This document shows positions 44,239-54,057 of a stretch of 56,251 nucleotides of DNA, piece after piece. How positions within the stretch are numbered: the first letter of the stretch is position 1; each line of letters begins with the position of its first letter. A program made the translations under genes and the position numbers. This DNA comes from an uncultured Mycoplasmatota bacterium. Lineage in GTDB: Bacteria > Bacillota_I > Bacilli_A > RF39 > UBA660. The DNA is taken from assembly GCA_948467605.1 (NCBI GenBank), contig CAOKET010000008.1:1-56251 (forward strand), given 5' to 3'. The notes under the pieces were generated by a model. It did no database searches and had not been told where the DNA came from. It saw only the letters and a list, made by a program, of their open reading frames with translations.

Positions 44239-45501
44239 ATGAAAAAGGGAAAATTAAAAATAAAAAACTGTATAATATTTTTAATAATACTAATATTAGT
44301 ATTATACTTAGTAATTACATTAGTAAAAAACCTAACTACTAAGGAAGAAAAAGATAAATTACTAGTTAATCTAACTACTCTTACAGTAGATGAAATAAAA
44401 GACTATGCTAGTAAAAATAAATTAAATATTAATTTAATATATGAATATAACTATGATAAAGAAAATGGTGAAATAATTAGTCAATCAGTTAAAGAAGGAA
44501 CTTCTCTAAAAAATATTAAAGAAATAGATATAGTTATATCTAAAGGTGGGATTGAAAAAGAAATATTAACCGAAAAAAATGTTAATGAAATGGGTAAGAT
44601 TCCAGTAATGATGTATCATGGTATACATAACGTCGCATCAAGTGATACCGAATATACTGGTGGTAATGTAGATAAAGATGGTTACAATAGAACTTCTGAG
44701 GCATTTAGAGGTGATTTAGAAAAATATTACAGTATGGGTTATAGAATGATTAGATTGCAAGATTATGTAGATGGAAATATAGATGTCCCTTTAGGATATT
44801 CACCAATAGTATTAACTTTTGATGATGGAGCTTCTAATAATATTAAAGTTACAGGTTTAGATAGTAATGGCAATATAATAATAGATCCAAATAGTGCAGT
44901 AGGAATACTAGAAGAGTTTAAAAAGAAATATCCTGACTATAATGTAACAGCAACATTCTTTGTAAATGGTACTTTATTTAATCAAAAAGAATATGATGAA
45001 AAAATAATTAAATGGCTAATAGATAACGGTTATGATGTTGGTAATCATACTGAATCACACAATGATTTATCAGCAACAACAACAGAAAAGACACAAAGCG
45101 TAATAGCAAGTGTATATCAAAAATTAGAGTCAATTATACCTGGAAAATATGTTAATATAATTGCTCTTCCATTTGGAAAACCAACAAGTAGAACACATAC
45201 TAATTACAATTATATATTAGAAGGTACATCTAATGGTTACTCCTATAAAACACATGCTGCATTAAGAGTAGGATGGGAACCAGAAGTATCACCATATAAT
45301 AAAAACTTTAATATTACATACATAAAAAGATGTAGAGCATATGATAATAACGGAAAAGAATTTGATATAGAAAGTGTATTTAAAAATCTAGAAAAAACTA
45401 GATTTATATCAGATGGTTTTAAAGATGTTGTAACAATAAAAGAACAAGACAAAAATTTATTAAATGAAAATATTACAAATAAAAAAATAGTAACATACTA
45501 G
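44239..45501 (+). CDS. Membrane-anchored polysaccharide deacetylase with PASTA-like domain
   Basis: The 420-residue protein has a basic start, one membrane helix (~12-31), then a PASTA-like domain (~48-112: LTVDEIKDYASKNKLNINL, SQSVKEGTSLKNIKEIDIVISKGG) and a CE4 NodB-type deacetylase (~120-400). Deacetylase motifs are IPVMMYHGIH, TFDDGAS (~192-198) and HTESH (~270-274). PASTA domains bind peptidoglycan stem peptides or beta-lactams, so the enzyme probably acts on peptidoglycan GlcNAc/MurNAc or the surface glycan. ATG follows AGGTGAT with its own promoter. Confidence 0.87.
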   Translation: MKKGKLKIKNCIIFLIILILVLYLVITLVKNLTTKEEKDKLLVNLTTLTVDEIKDYASKNKLNINLIYEYNYDKENGEIISQSVKEGTSLKNIKEIDIVISKGGIEKEILTEKNVNEMGKIPVMMYHGIHNVASSDTEYTGGNVDKDGYNRTSEAFRGDLEKYYSMGYRMIRLQDYVDGNIDVPLGYSPIVLTFDDGASNNIKVTGLDSNGNIIIDPNSAVGILEEFKKKYPDYNVTATFFVNGTLFNQKEYDEKIIKWLIDNGYDVGNHTESHNDLSATTTEKTQSVIASVYQKLESIIPGKYVNIIALPFGKPTSRTHTNYNYILEGTSNGYSYKTHAALRVGWEPEVSPYNKNFNITYIKRCRAYDNNGKEFDIESVFKNLEKTRFISDGFKDVVTIKEQDKNLLNENITNKKIVTY

Positions 45502-45528
45502 CATTTCAAAAAAAGAAGTGCTTTTTTT
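45500..45528 (+). terminator. Intrinsic terminator after the deacetylase gene
   Basis: AGCATTTC (45500-45507) pairs with GAAGTGCT (45515-45522), one G-T pair, then a T-run to 45528. Confidence 0.75.
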
Positions 45529-45539
45529 GTATATAATAG

Positions 45540-46060
45540 GAAAATGCCAGATGTTAATCTAGTTCACGAATAGAAAACATAGTATTACCACAATAAGGAC
45601 ATTCCATTATTGGAATACAATTCTTGTTCTTAATAAATTTTAAAAACCCTATTTGTTCGTTGAAATATTGATTACAGAACGATTGTTTGATATAAATATG
45701 CTTAAGTTTAATGAAAACAGCAATTTATTTGCATTAGAAAGAAACAAAGGTTTAGCTTCAATTATAAAAGACATATACCAGACATTTGGTGGAGAAGATG
45801 TATATAGTTCTTTAGAAGAAAAAGCTTCCAATTTTCTATATATGATTGTAAAGAATCATGTATTTATAGATGGAAACAAAAGAATAGCGGCAACTCTATT
45901 TATTTACTTTCTACAATTTTATAATATATTGTATATAGATAATAAACAAATAATAGATAACAATATATTAACTTCTTTAACTCTTTTAATAGCAGAATCA
46001 AATCCAAAAGAAAAAGATATTATTGTTGATTTAGTTATAAATTTTTTATCCGATAAATAA
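45540..46060. pseudogene. Fic/DOC domain remnant overlapping a zinc-ribbon remnant
   Basis: Plus strand 45653-46060 reads a Fic/DOC C-terminal part with the active motif HVFIDGNKRIAATLFIYFLQ (HxFxxGNxR), preceded by ALERNKGLASIIKDIYQTFGGEDVYSS. This block is usual in RhuM-Fic fusions. The N-terminal DNA-binding half is missing and the only early start is a TTG without a ribosome binding site. On the minus strand, 45540-45715 reads FNEQIGFLKFIKNKNCIPIM and ECPYCGNTMFSIRELD before a stop, a CxxC ribbon-like tail with no start codon. Both look like truncated leftovers, although a short functional Fic protein cannot be excluded. Confidence 0.55.
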
Positions 46061-46132
46061 AAATTATGTCTATGTAAAAGTTAGCAATTGAAAACTATAA
46101 AAAAATATTATATACTTATAATAGGTGATAGT

Positions 46133-47893
46133 ATGAAATTAAATAATAAGGGATTTTTAATTACAGGAATACTTTATTCATTATTATTATTATTTTTAGT
46201 ATTAATTATAGGAATGGTAGCAATATTAAGTGCTAGACAAAAAAAGTTAGATTATATATCGCATGATATTATAACTAGATTAAATGATAAATATGATTTT
46301 AATATTGCTAAAGTATGGGATTTTGATTATACAGGAGATTATCAAACATTTACAGTACCAACAGACGGGTATTATCAAGTTGAACTATGGGGAGCTCAAG
46401 GTGGTTCAATCACTGGAACTGGTTATACATATGATGGTAAAAATAGAGGAAGTTTAACCTATAATGGTGGGAATGGTGCATATACAAAAGGGACTATATA
46501 TTTAACTAAGGGGGAGAATATATATATTTATGTTGGGGGTACAGTTAGTACCAACGTTAGTTTGGCTTCATCAGGAAATAATGATGCTGGTGGATATAAT
46601 GGTGGTGGAACTATAAATGGCGGGCAAGGGAAATATGGTGCTCCTGGTGGTGGAGCTACTGATGTAAGATTAGTTTCTGGTTCATGGGATGACTTTAATA
46701 GTTTAAAATCTAGAATAATGGTAGCAGCAGGTGGTGGTGGTGCAAACTTTAGAAATCAAGGTTATGGTGAAGGAAATGGTGGGGCAGGTGGATCATTTTA
46801 TGGGGTTAATGGTGAGGAAGCTCTAACCGAAGGTAGTTATTTTAGAGCCGACTATGCTCCTGGATATGGAATAGGTACAGGAGGAGGCCAAACGTATGGA
46901 GGATACTATATTCAGTATAATTTAAATGGCACAATAGAGGAAATTAGAACAGATGAAACTATTGGAAAATTTGGAAGAGGACCTAGTGGAAGTCAATCTG
47001 GTGGAGGATCTGGTTATTATGGCGGAGGTAGTGTTGGTCATGGCGGAGCAGGTGGTGGTTCATCATTTGTATCAGGACTTTATGGATGCGATGCAATATT
47101 AGAAAAATCAACTGCAAATGCTATAGTTCATACTGGACAACCTAACCATTATTCAGGAAAAGTGTTTTATAATGGTATTATGATAGCAGGCAACAGTGAT
47201 ATGCCAACGCATGATGGAAATGATACTATGACTGGTAATACTGGTAATGGATATGCAAAAATAAGCTTACTATCAAGTTCACCTCAAAGTTATACTGCAA
47301 CTAATTTAGTTGCAAATGGTAGTTTTGAAGATGGAGAATCAGGATGGATAAAACGAACAGAAACTCAAACAATACTAGAAATAGATAATTCGAAATCAAG
47401 AAGTGGAAATTCATCAGCAAAATTAACGTCTCCATTGGATAATAATTCAATAGGTTTAACATCAAAATATAATGCTATATTAAATCATGTATATTATGCT
47501 TTAGCATATGTAAATCCATATAATTTTGAACATAATATTACAATTAGAATTGGATACCCAAGTGATAGTGATACTAATGGGACTAAAGTATGGGGAGCAT
47601 ATATGGGAAATGATCCTATAGGTGTAACAAAATCAGCAAGTTTTAGCAGAACGTCATATTTATATACGTTTAATAAACAAACTGCTAAGTTTGAGAATGA
47701 TGGTACATCATTTAATATGATTACTATATGGAATAATACTAATAAACCAACAAATGTTGATGAATATTTTAATGTAGATGATGTCTTAGTAATAGATTTA
47801 ACTGAAACATTTGGAGCAGGAAATGAACCATCTAAAGAATGGTGTGATGAAAATATATCTTATTTTGATGGAACAACAACTATTTACAAATAA
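46133..47893 (+). CDS. Pilin-like anchored glycine-rich surface protein
   Basis: The 586-residue protein has three parts. The first ~40 residues look like a type IV prepilin leader (MKLNNKGFLITGILYSLLLLFLVLI): K-G-F cleavage context and a long helix, but no Glu at +5. Residues ~60-350 are a Gly-rich domain starting DYTGDYQTFTVPTDGYYQVELWGAQGGS with many GGG/GGAGG runs and VAAGGGGAN. Residues ~385-586 form a carbohydrate-binding-like beta sandwich (NLVANGSFEDGESGWIKRTE) ending LTETFGAGNEPSKEWCDENI, a motif frequent in Bacillota surface and phage proteins. ATG 46133 follows AGGTGAT. No pilus assembly genes are in the window. Confidence 0.7.
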   Translation: MKLNNKGFLITGILYSLLLLFLVLIIGMVAILSARQKKLDYISHDIITRLNDKYDFNIAKVWDFDYTGDYQTFTVPTDGYYQVELWGAQGGSITGTGYTYDGKNRGSLTYNGGNGAYTKGTIYLTKGENIYIYVGGTVSTNVSLASSGNNDAGGYNGGGTINGGQGKYGAPGGGATDVRLVSGSWDDFNSLKSRIMVAAGGGGANFRNQGYGEGNGGAGGSFYGVNGEEALTEGSYFRADYAPGYGIGTGGGQTYGGYYIQYNLNGTIEEIRTDETIGKFGRGPSGSQSGGGSGYYGGGSVGHGGAGGGSSFVSGLYGCDAILEKSTANAIVHTGQPNHYSGKVFYNGIMIAGNSDMPTHDGNDTMTGNTGNGYAKISLLSSSPQSYTATNLVANGSFEDGESGWIKRTETQTILEIDNSKSRSGNSSAKLTSPLDNNSIGLTSKYNAILNHVYYALAYVNPYNFEHNITIRIGYPSDSDTNGTKVWGAYMGNDPIGVTKSASFSRTSYLYTFNKQTAKFENDGTSFNMITIWNNTNKPTNVDEYFNVDDVLVIDLTETFGAGNEPSKEWCDENISYFDGTTTIYK

Positions 47894-47910
47894 TTTAAAA
47901 ATGATATAAT
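47883..47910 (+). promoter_or_regulatory. Promoter of the T-box/valS operon
   Basis: TTTACA (47883-47888), 16-base spacer, TATAAT (47905-47910) with TG before it. It begins inside the last codons of the preceding gene and starts transcription just before the T-box leader. Confidence 0.6.
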
Positions 47911-47916
47911 AAAAAT

Positions 47917-48139
47917 ATAAAAACTGTGAACTTGAGGAGTATATATAAATTTATTTTAAAGAGAGTTAGTGTTTGGTGAGAACTAATAATAAATTATATA
48001 GAAGGTAGCAAGTGAGTTTAACTTTTAAGTAAATAGAAAGTTACGTGTACCTCGCGTTAAGAGTTTTGAGGCAAGTAAGTTTGCAAATTAAGGTGGTACC
48101 GCGTAAAATCACGTCCTTATGGATTAGTGATTTTTTTTA
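47917..48139 (+). promoter_or_regulatory. T-box riboswitch, probably valine tRNA-specific
   Basis: A full T-box leader. Stem I has AGTA (near 47938) on the 5' side and the AGAGAGTTAGTG/GGTGAGAACTAATAA distal part. The conserved T-box AGGTGGTACCGCG lies at 48091-48103. The terminator is AAATCAC (48106-48112) with GTGATTT (48127-48133) plus T-run. Opposite AGTA, the triplet GTA at 48005-48007 fits a valine specifier, matching valS downstream. Uncharged tRNA-Val pairing at the specifier and T-box would favour the antiterminator. The controlled unit starts with an HD-domain gene, then valS. Confidence 0.9.
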
Positions 48140-48156
48140 GTTATATAGGAGGATTT

Positions 48157-48894
48157 ATGATAGATATTGATGAGATTTTTAAAGAGTATGTAGAATCTTA
48201 TGATATGAGTAATATTAAAATTAAACTTAAATATAACCACAGTTATCGAGTCAAAAAATTATCACAAGATTTAAGTGAGTCTTTGAATCTCGATGAAGAA
48301 AATAAATATCTTGCCAGTTTAATAGGCTTACTTCATGATATAGGACGTTTTGAACAAGTAAAAATATATAATTCATTTGTTGATCACGAAACAATAGATC
48401 ATGCAGATTTTGGTGTTAAAATATTATTTGAGGATGGATTAATAAGAAAGTTTATAAAAGATAATAAGTATGACAACATAATATATAATGCAATTAAAAA
48501 TCATAATAAACTAAATATTGAGCCAGGTCTAGATGAAATATCATTATTACACTCTAAGATAATAAGAGATGCTGATAAAATAGATATATTATATATAAAA
48601 TCAAATAAAGCAGAAAAAATTGTTGAAGAATATGGTCCTACTAAAGAAGTAGAAGAGGATTTCTTTAAAAATAAGTTAAGTGAAAATAAAAAAATAGTTA
48701 CTAGTATTGATAATGTAATAAGAATTTTATCATTTTTGTATGATATTAATTATAGTTTTAGTTATAAATATATATTAGATAATAAATTAATTGAAAAATA
48801 TTACAAAACAATTGGCAGTCCAAAAATATTAGAAAAACATTTTAATTATATATTAAAATATGTAAGAAAGAAGAGTGATGAAAATGTTAGATAA
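48157..48894 (+). CDS. HD domain phosphohydrolase in the valS operon
   Basis: The 245-residue protein has an HD domain: [18 protein letters not shown] (~29-46), [33 protein letters not shown] (~58-90, the HD pair), [10 protein letters not shown] (~115-124) and [13 protein letters not shown] (~136-148), all expected metal ligands. A helical C-terminus follows. AGGAGG precedes ATG 48157, directly after the T-box terminator, and the end overlaps valS by 11 bases. Control by a valine T-box is unexpected for an HD protein; substrate unknown. It is a different protein from the HD protein at 28633, though of the same superfamily. Confidence 0.85.
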   Translation: MIDIDEIFKEYVESYDMSNIKIKLKYNHSYRVKKLSQDLSESLNLDEENKYLASLIGLLHDIGRFEQVKIYNSFVDHETIDHADFGVKILFEDGLIRKFIKDNKYDNIIYNAIKNHNKLNIEPGLDEISLLHSKIIRDADKIDILYIKSNKAEKIVEEYGPTKEVEEDFFKNKLSENKKIVTSIDNVIRILSFLYDINYSFSYKYILDNKLIEKYYKTIGSPKILEKHFNYILKYVRKKSDENVR

Positions 48895-51412
48895 AAAATA
48901 TAATCATAAACAAGTTGAAGATGGAAAATATGAAAATTGGAAAAATAAAGGTTATTTTGCATCAGGAGATCTTAGTCTAAAACCATATGCAATAGTTATA
49001 CCTCCACCAAATGTAACTGGGCGTCTCCATTTAGGACATGCTTGGGATACTACATTACAAGATATTCTAATTAGATATAAAAGAATGAATGGATATGATG
49101 CATTATGGATTCCTGGTATGGATCATGCTGGTATTGCAACTCAAGCCAAAGTAGATGCTAAATTAAGAAGCGAAGGTATTGATCCAAGAAGTATGGATAG
49201 AAGCAAGTGGCTTAATATTGCTTGGAAGTGGAAAGAAGAGTATGCAGAAAATATCCATAATCAGTGGGCTAAACTAGGTCTTAGTCTAGATTATTCTAAA
49301 GAGAGATTTACCCTTGATGAAGGTTTATCAAAAGCAGTTAGAAAAGTATTTGTTGACCTTTATAATAAGGGATTAATTTATAGAGGAGAACGAATTATAA
49401 ATTGGGACCCTCTTGCAATGACTGCACTATCTAATGAAGAAGTAATATATAAAGAAGTAAAAGGGGCTTTCTACCATATAAAATATTATATAGAAGGTAC
49501 AAATGACTACTTAGATGTAGCAACTACTAGACCAGAAACTCTATTCGGTGATACTGCAGTTGCAGTAAATCCAAGTGATAAAAGATATAATAAATTAATT
49601 GGTAAAAATGTAATACTACCTATTGTAAAAAAATTAATTCCAATAGTAGGAGATATTCACGCTGATCCCGAATTTGGAACAGGTGTTGTAAAAATTACCC
49701 CTGCACATGATCCAAACGATTTTGAAGTAGGTAATAGACACAATCTAGAAAAAATAATAATTATGAATCCAAATGGTACTATGAATAAAAATGCAGGTAA
49801 ATATGAAGGAATGGATAGATTTGAATGTAGAGAAGCACTACTTAATGATTTACAGGATCAAGACTTACTTATAAATATTGAAGAAATTACGCATTCAGTA
49901 GGACATTCTGAGAGAACAGATGTAATGGTTGAGCCTTACCTTTCAAAACAATGGTTTGTTAAAATGAGACCGCTAGCTAATAGAGTATTAGAAAATCAAA
50001 AAGATAAAGATAAGAAAGTTAACTTTATTCCAGAAAGATACGAAAAAACTATGAATCACTGGATGGAAATAACTTACGATTGGTGTATTTCAAGACAATT
50101 GTGGTGGGGCCATCAAATCCCAGCATGGTATAAGGAAGATAAGGTATACGTAGGAATGGAAGCCCCTAAAGAAGAAGGATGGGTACAAGACCCCGATGTA
50201 CTAGATACTTGGTTTTCATCAGCACTTTGGCCATTTTCAACACTTGGTTGGCCAGAAGAAACAGAGGATTTAAAAAGATACTATCCAAATAATGTACTTG
50301 TAACTGGATATGATATAATACCATTTTGGGTAAATAGAATGACTTTTCAAGGCTTAGAGTTTACTGATAAACGTCCATTTAAGGATTGCCTAATACACGG
50401 CTTAATAAGAGATAAAATAGGCAGAAAAATGTCAAAATCACTAGGAAACGGAGTAGATCCAATGGATGTAATAGAAGAATATGGATGCGATTCACTAAGG
50501 TTTTTCCTAGCAACATCAACATCACCTGGTATGGACTTAAGATATGATGAAGAAAAAGTTAAATCTACATGGAATTTTATAAACAAATTATGGAATGCAT
50601 CAAGATATGTATTAATGAATATAGAAAATTTAGAAGATAAAGAATTGACAAATATTGACAAATGGATACTAACTAAAACAAACAACCTAATTAGTAATGT
50701 TACTAAACATATGGAAAATTATGAATTTAATGTAGTAGGATCTGAAATATATAATTTTGTATGGACAGATTTTTGTGATTCATATATAGAATTATCTAAA
50801 ATAGAACCAAACAAAAAAGTATTATTATATGTAGTTGAAACTATATTAAAACTTCTTCATCCATTTATGCCATATGTTACAGAAGAAATATATCAAATGT
50901 TACCAGATTCTAAAGAATCTATAATGATAAGTACTTATCCTAAATATGATAATAAAAAAGTATTTGATAAGGAGAGTAGTGACATTGATAAATTAATAGA
51001 TATTATTACTAATATTAGAAATGCAAGACAATCTAATAATTTTGGTTCTAATTATATACTTGTAAATAACTTAAAGATTAAATACTTAATTGATGATTAT
51101 AAAGATATAATATCTAAACTTACTAAAGCATCTTTTAGTACTGATATAAATGATAACTTTACATCAGTTGATATAATAACAAATTATGGTATAATTACTG
51201 CATATTATGACGGTAATAAAAATATAGATATTACATCTTTAATTAAAGAAAAAACTTCTCTTGAGAATAGTATTAATAGAAGAAAAAATTTATTATCTAA
51301 TGAGGGATATATTAATAAAGCACCTGCTTCCTTAGTAGAACAAGAACGTGAAAAATTAAAGGAAGAGGAAACAAAACTTGAAATATTAAATTCTAAAATA
51401 GCAACTTTTTAA
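48884..51412 (+). CDS. valS: Valyl-tRNA synthetase
   Basis: Charges tRNA-Val. The 842-residue class I enzyme shows [21 protein letters not shown] (HIGH as HLGH), the editing domain with [17 protein letters not shown] and [31 protein letters not shown], the KMSKS loop [17 protein letters not shown], an anticodon-binding helical domain, and a C-terminal coiled-coil arm ([17 protein letters not shown], then [15 protein letters not shown]). ATG 48884 fits family starts; GTG 48875 and ATG 48878 are in frame too. Located after the HD gene under the T-box. Confidence 0.97.
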   Translation: MLDKKYNHKQVEDGKYENWKNKGYFASGDLSLKPYAIVIPPPNVTGRLHLGHAWDTTLQDILIRYKRMNGYDALWIPGMDHAGIATQAKVDAKLRSEGIDPRSMDRSKWLNIAWKWKEEYAENIHNQWAKLGLSLDYSKERFTLDEGLSKAVRKVFVDLYNKGLIYRGERIINWDPLAMTALSNEEVIYKEVKGAFYHIKYYIEGTNDYLDVATTRPETLFGDTAVAVNPSDKRYNKLIGKNVILPIVKKLIPIVGDIHADPEFGTGVVKITPAHDPNDFEVGNRHNLEKIIIMNPNGTMNKNAGKYEGMDRFECREALLNDLQDQDLLINIEEITHSVGHSERTDVMVEPYLSKQWFVKMRPLANRVLENQKDKDKKVNFIPERYEKTMNHWMEITYDWCISRQLWWGHQIPAWYKEDKVYVGMEAPKEEGWVQDPDVLDTWFSSALWPFSTLGWPEETEDLKRYYPNNVLVTGYDIIPFWVNRMTFQGLEFTDKRPFKDCLIHGLIRDKIGRKMSKSLGNGVDPMDVIEEYGCDSLRFFLATSTSPGMDLRYDEEKVKSTWNFINKLWNASRYVLMNIENLEDKELTNIDKWILTKTNNLISNVTKHMENYEFNVVGSEIYNFVWTDFCDSYIELSKIEPNKKVLLYVVETILKLLHPFMPYVTEEIYQMLPDSKESIMISTYPKYDNKKVFDKESSDIDKLIDIITNIRNARQSNNFGSNYILVNNLKIKYLIDDYKDIISKLTKASFSTDINDNFTSVDIITNYGIITAYYDGNKNIDITSLIKEKTSLENSINRRKNLLSNEGYINKAPASLVEQEREKLKEEETKLEILNSKIATF

Positions 51413-51440
51413 AAGGAATCTAAATAATGGATTTCTTTTT
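51413..51440 (+). terminator. Intrinsic terminator after valS
   Basis: AAGGAATC (51413-51420) pairs with GATTTCTT (51430-51437), one G-T pair, followed by T-rich sequence. Confidence 0.6.
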
Positions 51441-51503
51441 ATTTAATCTACAAAACGATTATAATCGACAAATAAAGGTAGGATAATGAACATGGGTGAT
51501 TTT

Positions 51504-51962
51504 ATGAAAAAGAAAACTATTATATTATCAGTTTTATCTGTGTTTATAGGAGTACTATGTGGAAATATTATATTTTCTCAATATAAGGGAAACATTGAAA
51601 AAGTAGTTGCTAGTAGTGAACCTATTTATTTACTTCAGCAAGGAGTATACTCTTCACTAGAATCTATGGAAGAAAACACTACTAATTTAAGTGATTATTT
51701 ATATGTAAAACAAGACGATAAATATTATGTTTATCTAGGTGTTACATCTAATAAAGATACTGCAAATAAACTAAAAGAAAGTTATAATAATGTTGATATA
51801 TATGTAAAAGAAAACAATATTAGTAATGAAGGACTGATTTTAAAAATAAAGGAAAATGATAAGTCAATACAAGATGAAAATAATAAAAAAAATCTCCTAT
51901 CTTTATCAAAAAAAAGTCTAGAAATATATGAGGAGACGATGAGGATTGCAAAAAGTTATTAA
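51504..51962 (+). CDS. SPOR-like domain membrane protein, possible SpoIIB counterpart
   Basis: The 152-residue protein has a basic start, one membrane helix (~6-26), and an extracytoplasmic SPOR-like domain (~40-95: PIYLLQQGVYSSLESMEE, YLYVKQDDKYYVYLGVTSNKDTANKLKE). SPOR domains bind denuded septal peptidoglycan. In Bacillus the SPOR protein SpoIIB lies in this same interval, upstream of maf-radC-mreBCD, so this is a short positional equivalent; orthology is inferred from order and domain only. ATG 51504 follows GGGTGAT. It overlaps radC by 17 bases. Confidence 0.65.
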   Translation: MKKKTIILSVLSVFIGVLCGNIIFSQYKGNIEKVVASSEPIYLLQQGVYSSLESMEENTTNLSDYLYVKQDDKYYVYLGVTSNKDTANKLKESYNNVDIYVKENNISNEGLILKIKENDKSIQDENNKKNLLSLSKKSLEIYEETMRIAKSY

Positions 51963-52635
51963 TTTAATAAAAGATTTACCAGAAACAGAACGTCCACGAG
52001 AGCGTCTAGAAAGAGTAGGAGCATCTAACCTTACAACAGAAGAATTAATCGCTATAATACTTAAAACTGGTACAAAAGAAATGTCTGCTAAAGTACTTGC
52101 TACTAATGTTTTAGCAAGCATTAAAAAAATCTCTGATTTGACAAATATATCTATTAATACTTTAACTAGTATTAAAGGCGTTGGAAAAACCAAAGCAATA
52201 GAATTACTAGCAGCAATAGAACTTGGTAAAAGAGTCTATTCGTATAATGATATAAACAATATTTCATTTACAGATGCTGTGTCAATATATAACTATTATA
52301 GATTAAAATTATTTAATAAAAAACAAGAGTATTTTTATGTTGCTTATTTAGATAATAAAAAGAATTTTATAACAGATAAAAAATTGTTTATAGGTACTAT
52401 TAATATGAGTGTAGTACATCCTAGAGAAATATTTAAAGAAGCATACCTTAATTCAGCAAGTTTTATAATATGTATACATAACCATCCATCAGGGGATCCA
52501 CTACCAAGTAAAGAAGATATAAACTTAACAAATAGAATATTAGAAATAGGCAAAATAACTGCAATACCATTATTAGATCATATAGTAATTGGTAAAAATA
52601 CATACTATAGTTTTTATGAAAATAATTGTTTGTAG
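51946..52635 (+). CDS. radC: RadC family JAB-domain protein
   Basis: The 229-residue protein starts INLIKDLPETERPRERLERVGASNLTTEELIAIILKTGT, with a helix-hairpin-helix (NTLTSIKGVGKTKAIELLAAIELGKR), then the MPN/JAB+ domain with HPREIFKEAYLNSASFIICIHNHPSGDPLPSKEDINLTNRILEIG (HxHPSGxxxPSxxD metal motif) and LLDHIVIGKNTYYSF. Despite its name the protein is not needed for repair; it may be a metallohydrolase. Start is TTG 51946 with AGGAG ~10 bases upstream. mreB, which follows radC in Bacillus, is missing. Confidence 0.93.
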   Translation: MQKVINLIKDLPETERPRERLERVGASNLTTEELIAIILKTGTKEMSAKVLATNVLASIKKISDLTNISINTLTSIKGVGKTKAIELLAAIELGKRVYSYNDINNISFTDAVSIYNYYRLKLFNKKQEYFYVAYLDNKKNFITDKKLFIGTINMSVVHPREIFKEAYLNSASFIICIHNHPSGDPLPSKEDINLTNRILEIGKITAIPLLDHIVIGKNTYYSFYENNCL

Positions 52636-52670
52636 TAAAATTTTGTATTATAATAAAAAAGGTGATATTA

Positions 52671-53525
52671 ATGAATTACAAAAAGAAAAAATTTAAAATT
52701 AAATACCTAATAATAATATTAGTAGCAATAATACTATTACTTTTATTTTCTTTTGTAATTAAACGTGATGGAAAACTAACATTTATTGAAAAAATATTTA
52801 AGGATATTGCAAGTACAACTGTTAGTATAGTAAATAAACCAGTTAACTTTATTAGTGATAAAATTGATAAAAATAAAGAGATGAAAGAAGTATATAACAA
52901 ATATAAATCAATTAAAGATAATACTGAAACAATAGATTTAATAAAGGCAGAAAATGAAAGTTTAAAAAAAGAAATACAAAAGTTAAAAGAAGTACAATCT
53001 ATAAAGGAACAAATAACAGAATATGAATATGTAACAGCAACTATTATAAAAAGAAATGTAGGTCATTGGAATAATACAATTACTATAAACAAGGGTAGTT
53101 CTTCTGGATTAGAAGAAGGAATGGTAGTGATAGAAAATGGTGGAATGATAGGGGTATTAGAAAATGTTGCATACTATTCTTCTGATGTAAAGTTAATAAC
53201 ATCAGTTGAAATAAGTCCAAAAATATCAGTTGAAGTTAAAGACAATGAAAAAACAAGCCCAGGTCTTTTAGCAAGATACGATTCAAGTAATAAGATATTT
53301 ACAATAGAAGGAATTAGTGAATATAAAAATATAGAAGTTGGTTCATATGTATACACAACATCTTATAATGAAAAAATACCTGCTGGAATATTAGTTGGAA
53401 AAGTAGTTAATGTAAAGAAAGATAACTATGATTTAGCAAAGATAGTTGAAATTACAAGCGATGTTGATTTTAATAATTTAAGATATGTAAAAGTTTTAAA
53501 AAAGGGTGAAGCAAATGATAATTAG
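52671..53525 (+). CDS. mreC: Rod shape-determining protein MreC
   Basis: A 284-residue bitopic protein of the elongasome: one membrane helix (~9-29), a coiled coil (~60-112: MKEVYNKYKSIKDNTETIDLIKAENESLKKEIQKLKEV) and the double beta-barrel (~120-280) with VTATIIKRNVGHWNNTITINKGSSSGLEEGMVVIENGGMIG and ISVEVKDNEKTSPGLLARYDSS. ATG 52671 follows AAAGGTGAT. mreD overlaps its end by 11 bases. The mreB gene expected upstream is missing, so this cell may keep MreB elsewhere or lack it. Confidence 0.95.
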   Translation: MNYKKKKFKIKYLIIILVAIILLLLFSFVIKRDGKLTFIEKIFKDIASTTVSIVNKPVNFISDKIDKNKEMKEVYNKYKSIKDNTETIDLIKAENESLKKEIQKLKEVQSIKEQITEYEYVTATIIKRNVGHWNNTITINKGSSSGLEEGMVVIENGGMIGVLENVAYYSSDVKLITSVEISPKISVEVKDNEKTSPGLLARYDSSNKIFTIEGISEYKNIEVGSYVYTTSYNEKIPAGILVGKVVNVKKDNYDLAKIVEITSDVDFNNLRYVKVLKKGEANDN

Positions 53526-54024
53526 TTCGATATTCTTGTCAATTTCTATGTTATTAGATAGTATAATTTCTAATTACATAAATTATCAGACAACGAATCC
53601 TAGTCTACTAACTCCATTATTTATAGTAGTAGCAATACCACTAATTTATCCATTCTTTTGTAGAGATAATTCCAAATATCTAAAACTTATATCAATATTT
53701 GGACTTATCTATGATTTAGGATTTACTGATACATTAATATTAAATATGTTTATTTTTCTTCTATTAGGATGTATTGTAATATTCTTTAATAATATATTAT
53801 CTAATAATCCATTAAATTCACTAATAGTAATAATAATATGTTTAATATTATATAATTTCTTAAATTATGGGATTCTTTATCTAATAAATATACATAATTA
53901 TGGTTTAAAATATTTATTGGATATAATTAAAAGCACTTTAATAATAAATATATTATACGGTTGGCTAACGTACTATATATTAGGTTTTATAAGTGATAAA
54001 CTAAAAATAAGAAGAATAAATTAA
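53515..54024 (+). CDS. mreD: Rod shape-determining protein MreD
   Basis: The 169-residue integral membrane protein has five to six hydrophobic helices and MreD-like features: SIFLSISMLLDSIISNY, TPLFIVVAIPLIYPFF and IFGLIYDLGFTDTLILNMFIFLLLG (the G-x-x-x-D-L/G segment). MreD sequences are weakly conserved, so the assignment leans on size, topology and position right after mreC. ATG 53515 has GGGTGA six bases upstream inside mreC. Confidence 0.88.
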   Translation: MIISSIFLSISMLLDSIISNYINYQTTNPSLLTPLFIVVAIPLIYPFFCRDNSKYLKLISIFGLIYDLGFTDTLILNMFIFLLLGCIVIFFNNILSNNPLNSLIVIIICLILYNFLNYGILYLINIHNYGLKYLLDIIKSTLIINILYGWLTYYILGFISDKLKIRRIN

Positions 54025-54057
54025 TATATAAAAACATATATATTATCAGGTGATAAT

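Noticed and set aside
28633..48894. Treating the two HD-domain proteins as recent duplicates
   Set aside because: Only the metal-ligand motifs are shared; lengths and flanking sequences differ.
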